Below are positions 9,086 to 18,339 of a DNA stretch of 64,000 nucleotides, one piece after another. Numbering within the stretch: position 1 is the first letter of the stretch; every line of letters begins with the position of its first letter. The notes under the pieces were generated by a model, which saw only the letters and a list, made by a program, of their open reading frames with translations, was not told the DNA's origin and searched no databases. Origin of the DNA: Fibrella arboris (GTDB lineage: Bacteria > Bacteroidota > Bacteroidia > Cytophagales > Spirosomataceae); assembly GCF_041321095.1 (NCBI RefSeq), contig NZ_JBGGWE010000002.1, positions 558,001 to 622,000 on the forward strand, read 5' to 3'. The translations under genes were made by a program, and so were the position numbers.

Positions 9086-9205
9086 TCAGTGTCACGGCGC
9101 TGCTGATCGCCCCTATGGTTGCCAGGCAGCGCACATGAAAGCTGAAGCTTGAAACCCGAAACTCCAACCGTTCGTTATTTTTTAACCGACTAATCCCGAT
9201 TCTAT

Positions 9206-10483
9206 ATGATCGATACGCATAAAAACCCTGAAACCGCTGTGCTTGTCGCTGTAGCTACGCAGAAACAAACGGCCTTACAGACGAAAGAATACCTGAACGA
9301 ACTGGCCTTTTTGGCCGAAACTTCAGGCATTGTCACCAAGAAAACGTTTACCCAGAAGCTGGAGCGGCCCGACACCCGGACGTTTGTAGGCAAGGGGAAG
9401 CTCGACGAGATAAAGACGTACATCCAGGCCGAACCGGTCGATACGGTAATTTTCGACGACGACCTTTCGCCGGCCCAGGTACGTAATCTGGAAGCTGAAT
9501 TCAAAGACGTGAAAGTGCTCGACCGTAGCCTGCTGATCCTGAACATCTTCTCGATGCGGGCCCAGACAGCTCAGTCGCGCGTTCAGGTCGAATTGGCACA
9601 GTATCAATACTTGTATCCTCGCCTTACGCGCATGTGGACACACTTGAGCAGCCAGAAAGGGGGGGCTGGCATGCGTGGACCCGGTGAGAAAGAGCTGGAA
9701 ACTGACCGCCGGATCGTGAAAGACCGGATCGCTTTCCTGCGCGAAAAGCTGGAGAAAATCGACAAACAAAGCATGACCCGTCGCAAAGAGCGCGACCGGC
9801 TGGTGCGGGTAGCCCTGGTGGGCTACACCAACGTGGGTAAGTCAACCCTGATGCGCACCATTGCCAAAACCGATGTTTTCGCCGAGAATAAGCTCTTTGC
9901 CACCGTCGATTCAACAGTACGAAAAGTGGTGCTGGGTAATATTCCGTTCCTGTTGACTGATACGGTTGGATTCATTCGCAAACTGCCCACATCGCTGATC
10001 GAATCGTTTAAATCAACGCTCGATGAGGTTCGTGAAGCAGATATCCTGCTGCATGTCGTCGACGTCTCGCACCCCTCGTTCGAGGAGCAGATCGACGTGG
10101 TTACAGCAACCATGGCTGAGTTGGGCGTCGCTGATAAACCGGTCGTACTCGTCTTCAACAAAATGGACGCTTTTGTGCCAAGAGAAGAGTGGGCACCTGA
10201 GTATGGTGCCGAGTCGGAAGGGGTTATTCCGATGGACACCCGCCGGAAAACAGCGCTGGCGTACCTGAAACATACGTACCTGACCCGCAAAGCCGAGCAC
10301 GTTGTCTTTATCTCCGCGGAAACGAAAGAGAACATAGACGAGCTTCGCGAGTTGCTGTATGATATGGTGAAACAACGTCACTTCCAGATCTACCCGAACT
10401 GGCTCGACGTACCGCTTATCGAATCGGCCACGCTCGGTGGCGACTACACACCCGAAGAAATACCAACTGAATCGGACAATTAA
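9206..10483 (+). CDS. hflX: GTPase HflX
   Basis: 425 residues, full length. HflX is a ribosome-associated GTPase that splits stalled or heat-damaged 70S ribosomes. The N-terminal HflX domain ends in the glycine-rich family signature GGAGMRGPGEKELETDRR (about 152-169). The G domain follows with G1 GYTNVGKST (about 206), G3 DTVG (LLTDTVGFIRKLP) and G4 NKMD (VLVFNKMDAF). The C-terminal tail is acidic. A strong hairpin with a T-run follows at 10488. The 120-base gap to the MATE gene shows no terminator, so read-through is possible. Confidence 0.95.
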   Translation: MIDTHKNPETAVLVAVATQKQTALQTKEYLNELAFLAETSGIVTKKTFTQKLERPDTRTFVGKGKLDEIKTYIQAEPVDTVIFDDDLSPAQVRNLEAEFKDVKVLDRSLLILNIFSMRAQTAQSRVQVELAQYQYLYPRLTRMWTHLSSQKGGAGMRGPGEKELETDRRIVKDRIAFLREKLEKIDKQSMTRRKERDRLVRVALVGYTNVGKSTLMRTIAKTDVFAENKLFATVDSTVRKVVLGNIPFLLTDTVGFIRKLPTSLIESFKSTLDEVREADILLHVVDVSHPSFEEQIDVVTATMAELGVADKPVVLVFNKMDAFVPREEWAPEYGAESEGVIPMDTRRKTALAYLKHTYLTRKAEHVVFISAETKENIDELRELLYDMVKQRHFQIYPNWLDVPLIESATLGGDYTPEEIPTESDN

Positions 10484-10487
10484 CCAC

Positions 10488-10528
10488 TGGCTCTTCCGGG
10501 TCTCGCATTCGGAAGAGCCATATTTTTT
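10488..10528 (+). terminator. Intrinsic terminator of hflX
   Basis: A perfect 11-bp stem (TGGCTCTTCCG at 10488-10498 with CGGAAGAGCCA at 10510-10520) is followed by TATTTTTTT. It starts 4 bases after the hflX stop codon. Confidence 0.88.
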
Positions 10529-10573
10529 TGCCATTTTTGCACCCGCATTGGGCCAACTGTCCCTCTTTTTCCT

Positions 10574-10645
10574 GGCACTGTAGTTCAACGGATAGAATAG
10601 GCGTTTCCTAAACGCTAGATGCGGGTTCGATTCCCGCCGGAGCCA
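10574..10645 (+). tRNA. tRNA-Arg (anticodon CCT)
   Basis: The cloverleaf can be drawn by hand: acceptor GGCACTG/CGGAGCC, D arm GTTC/GAAT, anticodon stem GGCGT/ACGCT with loop TTCCTAA (anticodon 10607-10609, CCT) and T arm GCGGG/CCCGC with loop TTCGATT. The discriminator is A at 10645; CCA is not encoded. The acceptor has an A-A mismatch at the fourth pair and a T-G pair at the sixth, a little weak for a tRNA but the other arms are intact. It reads the AGG codon. It is bounded by the hflX terminator and the fold-back element at 10659. Confidence 0.9.
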
Positions 10646-10658
10646 CCGATCAGTAGCT

Positions 10659-10781
10659 AGCGTATTGTTTTGCGAGGTAGACCCTGAGCCCGTCGGGGAT
10701 CGCACCGGAATGCCGGACCACGGCGCACCGACCCAGTCGAAGGGCCCGGGGCGCGGAGCCTACCTCGCGAAGCAATACGCT
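10659..10781 (+). ncRNA. 123-nt GC-rich fold-back element downstream of tRNA-Arg (candidate RNA)
   Basis: The outer arms 10659-10680 and 10760-10781 pair over 22 positions; the only two DNA mismatches are G-T pairs that fit G-U wobble if the plus strand is transcribed. Nested inside are 10682-10691 with 10742-10751 (9 of 10 pairs), GTCGG 10692-10696 with CCGAC 10728-10732, and a CCGG/CCGG mini-stem. The gap holds no open frame. It could be an RNA processed from the tRNA transcript, a large terminator for tRNA and the convergent kinase, or a dispersed repeat. Type and strand are inferred from the wobble pairs. Confidence 0.45.
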
Positions 10782-10812
10782 CCAGTTTTATCCATAACTC
10801 ACGATAGCCCCG

Positions 10813-13800
10813 TTACGCTGGCAGGTAGATGCTGAATGTAGCTCCCTGACCTGACTGACTGCTGGCTGCAATGGCCCCGCCATGATTAGCGGCCACTTTC
10901 TGGCAAATAGCCAGTCCGATACCCGTACCCACATACTGCCCTTTGCCGTGCAGCCGCTGAAAGACCTGAAAAATGCGCTCTGTATACTGCTCGTCGAAGC
11001 CAATGCCGTCGTCGGCCACGGCAATACGGTAATAGGATGCTGCCATTCGGGTTGGTTTCACCGACGGGGGCAGGCTCGTAGCGGCTATGCGTTGGCAGGT
11101 AATGCTGATCTGAGGGCTTGTATCGGGTTTGCGAAACTTGATGGCATTGTTCAGCAGGTTCTGAAACAGTTGGCCTAGCTGCGATTTGTCGCCCTGCACA
11201 GTCGGCAGCGGCGCCACCTCCACCCTGGCATGAGTCTCCTGAATAATCAGGTCCAGATCGGTCAGGGCCATCTGAACAACGCTATCGAGGGTAACGGGTG
11301 TATTGCTGTCCTGCTGGGTTGAAATGCGGGAGTAGGTCAGCAGGTCCCGAATCAGGTTCGACATCCGGTTGGCCGATATCTGCATCCGGCCCAGAAAATC
11401 ACGACCCGCCTCGCCCAGTTCGTTGCTATACTGGTTATGAAGCAAATCACCGAAGGCCTGAATCTTGCGGAGCGGTTCCTGCAAATCGTGGCTGGCCACG
11501 TAGGCAAACTGCTGGAGATTGGCGTTGGAGCGTTCCAGGTCATTAATGGAATCCTGCAGTTGCTGGGTACGTTGTCGGACCTGCCGCTCCAGTTCGGCTT
11601 CCAGTTCTTTCTGCTCCTGAATATCCGTAGCCGTACCTACCCATTGTACAATCTGCCCCGATTCACTACGCAGGGGCTGAGCGCGGTTGAGGTGCCAGCG
11701 ATACTCACCGTCGGCCCGTTTGTAGCGATTCTCGACCACAAACTCCTCGCCCGTCGTCAGGGCGTGCTGATAATTGGCTACAGTCAGGTCTATATCGTCG
11801 GGGTGGACCACCGCCTGCCAGCCCCAGGCGCGGGTTTGCTCAAACGTTAGGCCCGTATAGGTGTACCACCGCTGGTTGTAGAAATCGACATCGCCCGTTG
11901 GCGTATTGGTCCAGGCCATCTGCGAAATCGATTCCAGTAAGGCCCGGAACCGTTTTTCGCTTTCCTCTACTGTCTGGCGGGCCAGCACCTGAGCGGTCAC
12001 TTCGGTGGCTGTTACCATAATGCCATACCGTTCCTGAGCCGCGTTGTAGAGGGCCTTATAGACGTAGTTGTAATAGCCCGTGTAGGGCTGTCCGTAGTGG
12101 ACCAGCTCAATTTTTTCTTCGGGCTGGTAATAGGTCTCGCCCGTGGCCAGCACGTGCCGAAGCCGATCCATCAGCGGAGTCGGGATCAGTTCGGGCATGG
12201 CCACCATAAACGGCTGGCCGATAATGGATCTGTCGCGGCCCAGCAGCTGGAGCATAATCTCATTGACGGTTCGGATCACCATGTCTCCGCCCTCAAAAAC
12301 CAGTTTGGCCACCGGCGAATGCTCAATGACGCTCCGGGCAAACTGCTCGCTTTCTTCAATTTTCTGGCGGGATAGCACCTGCGGGGTCACATCCTGAATA
12401 ATCCCGCTGATGGTTGTCGGCTGCCCGGCTTCATAGCGCGTTTTGCCGATGCTCCGCAAATGGTGGCTCGTTACGCCATCGGCATCAACGATCCGGTAGG
12501 TGATGTCGTGGCGACTTCGGCTCTCGTCCTTCATCGACTCATCGAGTGCCTGCCAAACCATTGTCTGGTCGTCGGTATGCACCTTCGCCAGAAAATCCGC
12601 CACGGGCTTGTCGAGGGGTGTCAGGCCAAACCAGTGCCCCAGTTTGTCAGAGAATTGGGCTATTTGGGTCGCTACGTCAATCTCAAACGTACCCAGATCC
12701 GCAATATCTATGGCATTTTGCAGGTACGACTTTTGCTGAGCGAGTTCCTGCTGGGCCAGAATCTGCCCTGTCACGTCAACGGCCACATCAAGGATGGCAT
12801 AGACCTCTCCGGCTTCGTTGTAGAGCGGGCTGTAGGTGATGTTGTAGTAGTTGCGGGTCATTACGCCCTGCCGCACAATAGCCACCATCGAGCCGAAGCT
12901 CTGGAACATCTGGCCGGTGGTATAAACGTCGTCTAAGATTTGCAGGAAGGGCTGGTTTTCGGTGATGAGTTCAGGCATCACCTCGCGCAGGGGTTTGCCC
13001 ACAATGTCTGGCCCTTTGCCCACAATATCGATAAACGTCTGATTGGGGAGGTCGATGACCAGATCGCGCCCCACAAACAGCCCGATGGCTACGGGGGCCA
13101 CCGTAATCAGCGACCGCAGTTTGGCTTCGCTCTGGCGCAGGGCCTCGGCAACTCTGGCCCGTTCCATGGCTTCCCAGGTTCGTTCGGCGGTTTCGTTCAG
13201 CAGGGCCAGTTCCTGTTCCGAAAAGTCGTGCGGGCCGTTGTAGTGCAGGAAAAGTATGCCCGCCATGCGGCCTGCCTTCATCAGGGGCAAATTGACCGTT
13301 GCCCCCAGTTGCAGCAGGGCGTGGGCCTCTTTTTCGGCTTCGGTCAGGCTGCTGTCGTTGGCAATGTCGGGGCGCACCACCTGTCGGCCCGCCTGTAGCT
13401 CGGTCATCAGGGCGGCTCCATAGTCGTTGTATTGGTAGCGTCCCTCGATGCCCGGCACCCCATTGGTGTAGTTTTGCGTCACCACCACGTGCTGCCCATC
13501 GTTCTGGTCTTCGGCATAGCCTACGCGGTTGGCCCCCACATACTCGCCCAGTACACAAACCGCCTGATACTGAATACTGGCCGGATCGGTTAGGGGACGA
13601 AGCTGGTCGGTGAGCCGGAGCAGAAACGCCTGCTGTTCCCGGCTTTGGCGCAGGGCGGCTTCGGCCCGGCGTTGCTCGGTTACGTTGGTATGTACGCCCA
13701 CCCACTCGCGGATGGTGCCATCGGCGTTTAGCAACGGAATGGCCCGGATCGAAAACTGCTCATAATGACCGTCTTTCATCCTGACCCGATGCTCGAACAC

Positions 13801-15306
13801 AAACGTACCGCGCCGGGCCACGGCCTCCTGCCAGGCCACAACGGTCGGTTGGGCATCGTCGGGATGCACGGCGTTGGCCCAGCCGTAGCCCTGATAGTCG
13901 GCGTAGGCCTGCCCGGTCAGCGCAGCCCAGCCGGGTTGCTCGCCCTCCATCTGGCCGGTGGCGTTGTTGGTCCAGAGAATACCCTGCACGGCGGCAACGG
14001 CGGCCTGAAACCGCTGTTCGCTGGCCAGCAGATTTTCTTCGGCCATTTTCTGGTCGTGAATATCCACCACCGTCCCAATCATGCCTTCATATGTGCCATC
14101 GGCTCCGAAACGGGGGCTTCCCTTATCAATCGCCCAGCGGTACGAACCATCTTTGTGGCGCAGCCGATAAACCGCATTGAAGGGAACCTGCGCTTCGTTG
14201 GCTTCCAGAAACAACCGCCCGGATTCGGCCCTGTCGTCGGGGTGAGTGGCATCGAGCCAGCCAAACCCTTCGGCTTCAGCGGGGGTCTGGCCCGTCAGGT
14301 CATACCATTGCCGGTTCAGGTAAACACAGTTGCCATCGGATCGGGTTTCCCAGATAACGGCCGGTACGGTATCGTTCAGTTGCCGGTAGTAGCGTTCGCT
14401 GTCTTCGCGTTGCTGCCTGGCCTGAACCATGTCGGTAATGTCGCGGAAGGAGAAAACAACGCCATCATCGAGTTTAACGGCAATCGTTTCGTACCAGTTA
14501 TCGAAGCCTTCGCCGATATAATGCCGCTCACGTTCAACGGGTTGCCCGGTATTGGCGACCTGCACAAAATCGTCGTATATACCCGCCTGCTTATACCCGG
14601 CATGAATGGCGGAGTAGCGCTTTCCGACCAGATCAGTGCGGTTATTGGTCTGTTCCGTTACGCGATTTACCAGCCGGTACTCAAAATCAATGATCTGGTC
14701 TTGTTCGCCGCGCACGCTGCTGACCACGCTGATGCCCGCCGATGAGCTATCTAAAACGGCCTGGAGCAGTTCGCTTTTTTCCTGCTGGAGTCTGGCGTTG
14801 ACTACTTTCTCCGTCGTTTCGGTGCAGATAACCAGCACCCCGGCTGCCCGCCCGTCGTCGCCGTAGGCCGGGTTATAACTAAATGTCCAGTAAACATCTT
14901 CTAAATGGCCATTGCGGTAAATGGGGACTAACTGGTCGTCAAAGAAAACAGGTTTGCCAGTGGTCATTACCTGGCCGAGCAGCGGGCCGATAAAATCCCA
15001 GCTCTCCGGCCAGATCGCTTTCGCTGGTTTGCCGAGGGCGGGGTGCAGGCCGTTGGTGCCCAGACTGGGCCGGAGGGCATCATTATAGAAGCAGGTAAGG
15101 TTGGTTCCCCAGAGTAAAGTCATGGGAAATGCCGAGTGCAGCACAAGCCCCACCGTTGTTCGCAGGCTCAGGGGCCATTGGTCGGGGGGGCCGAGGGGTG
15201 TTTCGGCCCAGTTATGAGCGCGGGTGAGGGCGCCCATTTCACCACCACCCTCTAGAAAAGCATACTGCGATTTCGACGATGATGTGGGCGTAGACTGGCC
15301 ATTCAT
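10813..15306 (-). CDS. Giant multi-PAS/GAF hybrid-length sensor histidine kinase
   Basis: 1497 residues, no signal peptide or membrane segment, so probably a cytoplasmic sensor. After a degenerate PAS-like N-terminus come PAS/PAC repeats (e.g. DGNCVYLNRQWYDLTGQ, RYRWAI-type PAC ends such as GSYRWAIDKGSPR), a GAF-like domain around residues 560-700, four further PAS units, and a coiled coil from about 1215. The HisKA box is YVASHDLQEPLRKIQ with phospho-accepting His near 1273. The ATPase has the N box NLLNNAIKF (about 1383), G1 DDGIGF (about 1432) and G2 GTGIGLAICQ. There is no receiver domain in the protein and no response regulator gene nearby, so its partner is elsewhere. The signal is unknown. 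Confidence 0.9.
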   Translation of the reverse strand: MNGQSTPTSSSKSQYAFLEGGGEMGALTRAHNWAETPLGPPDQWPLSLRTTVGLVLHSAFPMTLLWGTNLTCFYNDALRPSLGTNGLHPALGKPAKAIWPESWDFIGPLLGQVMTTGKPVFFDDQLVPIYRNGHLEDVYWTFSYNPAYGDDGRAAGVLVICTETTEKVVNARLQQEKSELLQAVLDSSSAGISVVSSVRGEQDQIIDFEYRLVNRVTEQTNNRTDLVGKRYSAIHAGYKQAGIYDDFVQVANTGQPVERERHYIGEGFDNWYETIAVKLDDGVVFSFRDITDMVQARQQREDSERYYRQLNDTVPAVIWETRSDGNCVYLNRQWYDLTGQTPAEAEGFGWLDATHPDDRAESGRLFLEANEAQVPFNAVYRLRHKDGSYRWAIDKGSPRFGADGTYEGMIGTVVDIHDQKMAEENLLASEQRFQAAVAAVQGILWTNNATGQMEGEQPGWAALTGQAYADYQGYGWANAVHPDDAQPTVVAWQEAVARRGTFVFEHRVRMKDGHYEQFSIRAIPLLNADGTIREWVGVHTNVTEQRRAEAALRQSREQQAFLLRLTDQLRPLTDPASIQYQAVCVLGEYVGANRVGYAEDQNDGQHVVVTQNYTNGVPGIEGRYQYNDYGAALMTELQAGRQVVRPDIANDSSLTEAEKEAHALLQLGATVNLPLMKAGRMAGILFLHYNGPHDFSEQELALLNETAERTWEAMERARVAEALRQSEAKLRSLITVAPVAIGLFVGRDLVIDLPNQTFIDIVGKGPDIVGKPLREVMPELITENQPFLQILDDVYTTGQMFQSFGSMVAIVRQGVMTRNYYNITYSPLYNEAGEVYAILDVAVDVTGQILAQQELAQQKSYLQNAIDIADLGTFEIDVATQIAQFSDKLGHWFGLTPLDKPVADFLAKVHTDDQTMVWQALDESMKDESRSRHDITYRIVDADGVTSHHLRSIGKTRYEAGQPTTISGIIQDVTPQVLSRQKIEESEQFARSVIEHSPVAKLVFEGGDMVIRTVNEIMLQLLGRDRSIIGQPFMVAMPELIPTPLMDRLRHVLATGETYYQPEEKIELVHYGQPYTGYYNYVYKALYNAAQERYGIMVTATEVTAQVLARQTVEESEKRFRALLESISQMAWTNTPTGDVDFYNQRWYTYTGLTFEQTRAWGWQAVVHPDDIDLTVANYQHALTTGEEFVVENRYKRADGEYRWHLNRAQPLRSESGQIVQWVGTATDIQEQKELEAELERQVRQRTQQLQDSINDLERSNANLQQFAYVASHDLQEPLRKIQAFGDLLHNQYSNELGEAGRDFLGRMQISANRMSNLIRDLLTYSRISTQQDSNTPVTLDSVVQMALTDLDLIIQETHARVEVAPLPTVQGDKSQLGQLFQNLLNNAIKFRKPDTSPQISITCQRIAATSLPPSVKPTRMAASYYRIAVADDGIGFDEQYTERIFQVFQRLHGKGQYVGTGIGLAICQKVAANHGGAIAASSQSGQGATFSIYLPA

Positions 15307-15444
15307 GAATTAAACGTATTGTTGAAAAAGGAGGTAAGGCGTGCCCTGATGGTTTGTCTCAGGATACATTGCCGAGACGCATTCGCCGTCAACAGGAAAG
15401 ACTGACAATATAAGGAATTTCGCCTTCCATCTCGGCGCGGTGCC

Positions 15445-15900
15445 CTACTCTTCCTTTGCCTTCTTTGCCTTTTCGGTATTCGCCACATTCTGTTCCCCTC
15501 GCTTAGAACCCGCTATTTTTTTTGCATTCGTGGCTTTTTTTTCACTGTCCGAGAGCTTATCCCAGGCTTCTTTTGGTAAATAGCGCGTGGTGCCTCCTTC
15601 GCGTTTGGCCGGCTTCCCGTCTGCTGTTTGCCAGTCCTGGTCAGTCCATTCTTTCAGATGCTTTTGGGAATCCGTTTGGTGATCGTCCTTATAACCACCT
15701 CCTTCTTTTTCGTACTCGTGGGTGAGTAGCTGTGCTTTCCGGGCGCTCCACTGACCCGCTTTGCCTCCTTTCTCGCCCGCCTTGATCGATTCCTTTAGGC
15801 GTTCGCGCAGTTCGGGGTCAGTATAGTTATCGGCTTTGGTAGTCTTTTTTCGCGACGATTTCGTTTCGTCCGATTCCTTTTTATGTGCTGTTGTTGCCAT
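15445..15900 (-). CDS. Small basic/acidic hypothetical protein (DUF5872-like)
   Basis: 151 residues, highly charged, with a Lys/Ser-rich N-terminus (MATTAHKKESDETKSS) and a Lys/Ala-rich tail. The centre has conserved-looking blocks YTDPELRERLKESIKAGEKGGKAGQWSARKAQLL, WTDQDWQT, GGTTRYLPKEAWDKL and a KKATNAKKIAGSKRGEQ segment. I recall this arrangement from small proteins labelled DUF5872, but I cannot verify it here. The composition suggests a soluble nucleic-acid-associated or stress protein; that is inference. It lies 138 bases upstream of the giant kinase on the same strand. Confidence 0.75.
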   Translation of the reverse strand: MATTAHKKESDETKSSRKKTTKADNYTDPELRERLKESIKAGEKGGKAGQWSARKAQLLTHEYEKEGGGYKDDHQTDSQKHLKEWTDQDWQTADGKPAKREGGTTRYLPKEAWDKLSDSEKKATNAKKIAGSKRGEQNVANTEKAKKAKEE

Positions 15901-16051
15901 GACGTTGTGTCGAAGAAGCCCGTTGAAGCGGACTATTTAGTAACCCGTTTCGATCAACAACTAACCCTCCCGATCATTTTTTGTTCCGATAAATTTTATA
16001 TGGTTTTTTCAGCATTAAATTGTACTGAAAACATTAAGGCCTTCTACAATC

Positions 16052-17749
16052 ATGGCAACGCTTACCGATTCATCGACACTGTCTTTGACCGCTACTGAGT
16101 TATTTCTGAAATGGGAACGAGAGAAGCCAATGGCAACGTACCTGCGGCAACCCGTTGGCGACTCGTTTATTGATTATACCTGGGCAGAAGTTGGTCAGCA
16201 GGTACGGCGTATGGCAACGTACCTGAACTCACTAGGACTACCGCAGGGCAGCCCTATCGGTTTGGTATCAAAAAACTGCGCACACTGGATCATCGCCGAT
16301 CTGGCCATTTTGTTGAGCGGCCATGTTTCGGTGCCATTCTACCCAACGCTCAATGCAGCCCAGTTACATCAGGTGCTGGTTCATAGCGACTGTCCGGTAA
16401 TGTTCGTTGGTAAACTCGACACTGATCCAAATCGGTGGGCCGACATGAAGGCAGGCGTACCCGACAGCGTTACACTGATTGGCTTTCCTACCTATGGCGC
16501 CGGCGGGCTGGCCGACCCGGACCTGGTAGCCTGGGAGTCGGTGATGGCACAGTATGAACCAGCACAAGACCTCTTCCGCCCGCAGCCCGACGATCTGTTT
16601 ACCATCATCTACACCTCCGGGACAACGGGGAACCCCAAAGGGGTGATGATCGACTACAGGGCGGTGGCACAGGGGATGGCCGATACCCAGCATCACCTGT
16701 TACACCACACGCCAAACGCCCGTTTTTTTTCGTACCTCCCGCTCTGCCACATCGCCGAGCGGAACGTTGTGGAGGCAGTGGGGTTGGCAACCGGCGGCAC
16801 CATATACTTCGCCGAATCGCTGGACACTTTTGCCAAAAACCTCGCGGCGGCCAAACCCACTCATTTTCTTGCCGTACCCCGCATCTGGACGAAGTTTCAA
16901 CTAGGTATTCTGGCCAGGCTACCTCAACAGAAACTCGATGTCCTGTTGCGGATCCCCGTTGTGTCGCACCTGGTGAAGCGTAAGATCAGAAAGGGGTTAG
17001 GGCTGAATGAAGCCAAACTGATCATGACGGGCGCGGCGCCCATGCCTCAGACGTTGATCGACTGGTTCAGGCGGTTAGGCATCCATATCCAGGAAGCTTA
17101 CGGAATGACCGAAAATCTCGGCGCCGTTTCATTGATGCCGCGCTACCAGATGCGGAATGGAACCGTTGGGCAGCTTTACCCCGGCATGCGCGTTAAGATC
17201 GACCCGGATACGGGCGAAATTCTGACCCGTTCGGGTTGGCTGATGCGCGGTTATTACAAAGAACCAGCCCTGACCGCCAGCGTCTTGCAGGATGGCTGGC
17301 TGGCAACGGGTGATGTAGGTACGTTAGACGATGAGGGGTACCTGAGCCTTACCGGACGAGTGAAAGAAATGTACAAAACAGCCAAAGGGGAATATATAGC
17401 CCCGTCTCAGATCGAGTTTGGCTTTGCTGACAATACCTACATTGAGCAGATCTGTGTGGCGGGCCAGCAACTCCCCCAACCACTGGCCTTAATTGTTCTG
17501 TCTGAGATAGGCCGACAGGTTGACCGGATTGTGGTGGAACGAAGCCTGGAAGATACCTTGCTGGCCTTGAATCCAAGGCTCCATACGTATGAACGCGTGC
17601 GGAAGCTGGTCATTGTACGCGACCCGTGGACGGTAGACAATAACCTGATGACGCCTACCATGAAAATTAAGCGCAATATGGTCGAAGCCAGGTATCAGGC
17701 AAACCTGCAGCCCTGGTACGAAAACGATGAGGTGATCATCTGGGAGTAA
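16052..17749 (+). CDS. AMP-binding long-chain acyl-CoA synthetase-like ligase
   Basis: 565 residues. ANL-superfamily enzyme that activates a carboxylic acid with ATP and transfers it to CoA. The phosphate-binding P-loop IIYTSGTTGNPKGVM is near residue 188, followed by QEAYGMTENLG (acyl-adenylate site), GWLATGDVGTLDDEGYLSLTGRVKEMYKTAKGEYIAP (hinge and A8 motif) and a C-terminal lid (MTPTMKIKRNMVEARY). The pattern resembles fatty-acid ligases of the FadD/bubblegum type; chain length is not readable. The ATG at 16052 is followed by a short Thr/Ser-rich tail before the fold begins. Confidence 0.88.
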   Translation: MATLTDSSTLSLTATELFLKWEREKPMATYLRQPVGDSFIDYTWAEVGQQVRRMATYLNSLGLPQGSPIGLVSKNCAHWIIADLAILLSGHVSVPFYPTLNAAQLHQVLVHSDCPVMFVGKLDTDPNRWADMKAGVPDSVTLIGFPTYGAGGLADPDLVAWESVMAQYEPAQDLFRPQPDDLFTIIYTSGTTGNPKGVMIDYRAVAQGMADTQHHLLHHTPNARFFSYLPLCHIAERNVVEAVGLATGGTIYFAESLDTFAKNLAAAKPTHFLAVPRIWTKFQLGILARLPQQKLDVLLRIPVVSHLVKRKIRKGLGLNEAKLIMTGAAPMPQTLIDWFRRLGIHIQEAYGMTENLGAVSLMPRYQMRNGTVGQLYPGMRVKIDPDTGEILTRSGWLMRGYYKEPALTASVLQDGWLATGDVGTLDDEGYLSLTGRVKEMYKTAKGEYIAPSQIEFGFADNTYIEQICVAGQQLPQPLALIVLSEIGRQVDRIVVERSLEDTLLALNPRLHTYERVRKLVIVRDPWTVDNNLMTPTMKIKRNMVEARYQANLQPWYENDEVIIWE

Positions 17750-17863
17750 GCGCCGGGTACCTTACTTTTTTAAACAACTTTTTCCTGGCTTCGTTATACT
17801 GGCATGACCCAGGGTGGGTCTGACTTAGTCAAAGCGGAGTATCCGCACTTAATGCTCAACGCC

Positions 17864-18049
17864 ATGAACGAGACAACAGCCAGCGGTCTATGGGACCAGA
17901 TGAAAGGTAAAATCAAACAGGCATATGCTGACCTGACCGACGACGATCTCACCTACGAGGAAGGGAAAGAAGACGAAATGTGGGGGCGGGTTCAGGAGAA
18001 AACAGGCAAAACGAAAGACGAGATTCGTAAAGCCGTTGCCGACGTATAA
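17864..18049 (+). CDS. CsbD-like stress response protein
   Basis: 61 residues from the ATG at 17864. The CsbD pattern is clear: WDQMKGKIKQAYADLTDDDLTYEEGKEDEMWGRVQEKTGKTKDEIRKAV. An open frame extends upstream to 17804, but those 20 residues are not part of the family, so I use the internal ATG. CsbD proteins are small general-stress proteins of unknown mechanism. It is followed by a strong hairpin at 18069 and then by hpf, another stationary-phase gene. Confidence 0.85.
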   Translation: MNETTASGLWDQMKGKIKQAYADLTDDDLTYEEGKEDEMWGRVQEKTGKTKDEIRKAVADV

Positions 18050-18068
18050 GCAGCACCACTGAACATGG

Positions 18069-18104
18069 AAGCCCGGTAGATAGCCTTATCCGCCGGGCTT
18101 TTCA
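18069..18104 (+). terminator. Terminator after the CsbD-like gene
   Basis: Stem AAGCCCGG (18069-18076) with CCGGGCTT (18093-18100) followed by TT and an A/T-rich stretch. The remaining bases up to the hpf start at 18340 hold no other feature I can support. Confidence 0.75.
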
Positions 18105-18339
18105 CTTAATGCCTGCCTGACGGCAGCTGTCTGTATTAGACAATTGGAAGAATCTTCATTTTTCAGACGTTCCACGAACAGATAGGTATTGGCATCAGGG
18201 AGGCGTGACCGATATGTTTGACGCCTGGGCGCGTGAAACACGTTTGGATATTTCTTCGTATACCTTGACTCATATAGCCTAAATCACAAACTTAGGTAGT
18301 CCATTGGTATATGTTTCACTTGATAACCGCTTGGACAGT

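Noticed and set aside
13765..14745. 326-codon open frame on the plus strand inside the giant kinase gene
   Set aside because: It is the antisense shadow of well-conserved PAS coding sequence and has no start context or family features.
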